From contig CAZZMB010000031.1 of NCBI GenBank assembly GCA_964655225.1, forward strand, positions 1 through 26,657: 26,657 bases of DNA, given 5' to 3'. This document shows positions 25,891 through 26,657 of this stretch, one piece after another. This stretch comes from JAFMKE01 sp964655225 (GTDB lineage: Bacteria; Bacteroidota; Bacteroidia; Chitinophagales; UBA8649). The number at the start of each line of letters is the position of its first letter. Position 1 is the stretch's first letter. The notes under the pieces were generated by a model that was given only the letters and a program-made list of their open reading frames with translations, was not told where the DNA came from and searched no databases. The translations under genes and the position numbers were made by a program.

Positions 25891-26657
25891 ATGAGCAAAA
25901 TTGATTGGAAAGATGCTTTACCTGCTCACCGAGATGGGAAGGCTTTTGAAGATATCACGTATAAAAAAGCGGATGGTGTGGCAAGAATAGCCTTTAACCG
26001 GCCAAACGTGCGTAATGCCTTTCGTCCCTTAACAACCAAAGAGCTTTATGAGGCTTTTTACGATGCGGGCGAAGATACTTCTATTGGGGTTGTTTTGTTA
26101 AGCGCAGAAGGACCGTCAACAAAAGATGGGGTGTATTCCTTTTGCAGCGGCGGCGATCAGAAGGCTAGAGGCCATAAAGGCTACGTAGGAGATGATGGCT
26201 ATCACCGATTAAACATATTAGAAGTGCAACGCTTGATTCGATTTATGCCAAAAGCGGTGATTGCTGTAGTGCCCGGTTGGGCTGTAGGTGGTGGACACAG
26301 TTTGCACGTGGTGTGCGACTTGACTTTGGCGAGCAAAGAGCACGCGATTTTTAAGCAAACGGATGCAGACGTAACCAGTTTTGATGGCGGTTATGGTTCG
26401 GCATATTTAGCGAAGATGGTCGGCCAAAAGAAAGCCCGTGAAATTTTCTTTCTAGGAAGAAATTACGATGCGCAAGAAGCTTATGAAATGGGTATGGTGA
26501 ATGCGGTTGTTCCTCATGCTGAACTGGAAGATACAGCCTTTGAATGGGCGCAAGAAATATTAGCGAAGTCTCCAACGTCTATCAAGATGTTGAAGTTTGC
26601 CATGAACTTAACCGACGATGGTATGGTGGGTCAGCAAGTCTTTGCTGGTGAAGCCAC
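25891..26657 (+). CDS. menB: 1,4-dihydroxy-2-naphthoyl-CoA synthase (3' partial)
   Basis: Closes the second ring of the naphthoquinone in menaquinone synthesis. The frame starts at ATG 25891 and runs off the window after 255 residues; the family is about 275-285, so only the tail is missing. Hallmarks are FNRPNVRNAF (35-44), the oxyanion-hole segment FCSGGDQKARG (84-94), PGWAVGGGHSLHVVCD (128-143), and SFDGGYGSAYLAKMVGQKKAREI (from 163), which separates MenB from other crotonases. In the FKQTDADV segment D158 occupies the position that is Gly in bicarbonate-dependent enzymes. It is co-directional with birA, 30 bases downstream. Confidence 0.95.
   Translation, partial: MSKIDWKDALPAHRDGKAFEDITYKKADGVARIAFNRPNVRNAFRPLTTKELYEAFYDAGEDTSIGVVLLSAEGPSTKDGVYSFCSGGDQKARGHKGYVGDDGYHRLNILEVQRLIRFMPKAVIAVVPGWAVGGGHSLHVVCDLTLASKEHAIFKQTDADVTSFDGGYGSAYLAKMVGQKKAREIFFLGRNYDAQEAYEMGMVNAVVPHAELEDTAFEWAQEILAKSPTSIKMLKFAMNLTDDGMVGQQVFAGEA

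Noticed and set aside
1..26657. tRNA, rRNA, insertion sequences, phage or defence genes
   Set aside because: Looked for and not seen; the window is almost fully covered by the listed genes and spacers under 300 bases.

Overview
The window looks like a piece of a draft or metagenome-assembled genome from the Bacteroidota, most likely Flavobacteriales. Three things point there: two secreted proteins ending in type IX secretion (T9SS) type-A sorting domains, the purH-mreBCD-mrdA-rodA gene order, and AT-rich spacers with TAnnTTTG promoter-like boxes in place of a sigma70 -10 box. It also has DUF4476, a LUD-domain gene beside ftsH, and menaquinone synthesis (MenB). Two 100-base N runs are scaffold placeholders.

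Layout. 1-1346 (+): 3' part of a PKD-repeat T9SS-secreted protein, abutting purN. 1997-8948 (+): purH, mreB, mreC, mreD, mrdA (PBP2) and rodA in a tight run with overlapping genes, joining the last steps of IMP synthesis to the Rod elongasome; rodA is interrupted by a real gap. 9180-12707 (-): large multi-pass membrane protein, recR, then a DUF4476 secreted protein and a terminator. 12715-14804 (+): two-gene glycosyltransferase operon (GT2 plus GT-C), whose first gene lacks a normal start codon. 14832-17612 (-): polA. 17719-20189 (-): cleaved-adhesin/PKD T9SS protein, apparently broken by a gap but in fact intact. 20366-25051 (-): rsfS, ftsH, LUD-domain gene, lpxH and a secreted propeller-like protein. 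25099-25860 (+): birA. 25891 to the end (+): menB, cut off by the window.

How the genes work together. Most are housekeeping genes: purine synthesis, wall elongation, recombination and repair, ribosome silencing, membrane proteolysis, lipid A synthesis, biotinylation and menaquinone synthesis. The accessory part is the glycosyltransferase/membrane-protein locus (10803-14804) and the two T9SS surface proteins. GT2 could make a polyprenyl-phosphate sugar that the GT-C enzyme transfers outside the cytoplasm; this is inference.

I found no strong case for an undescribed system. The most useful observations are: an assembly artefact that, when corrected, restores a 771-residue gene; the RodA C-terminus recognised beyond the other gap; a glycosyltransferase whose expected ATG reads ATA; a clamp-binding-like QMDLF peptide in DNA polymerase I; and a MenB with Asp at the position that separates bicarbonate-independent from bicarbonate-dependent enzymes.
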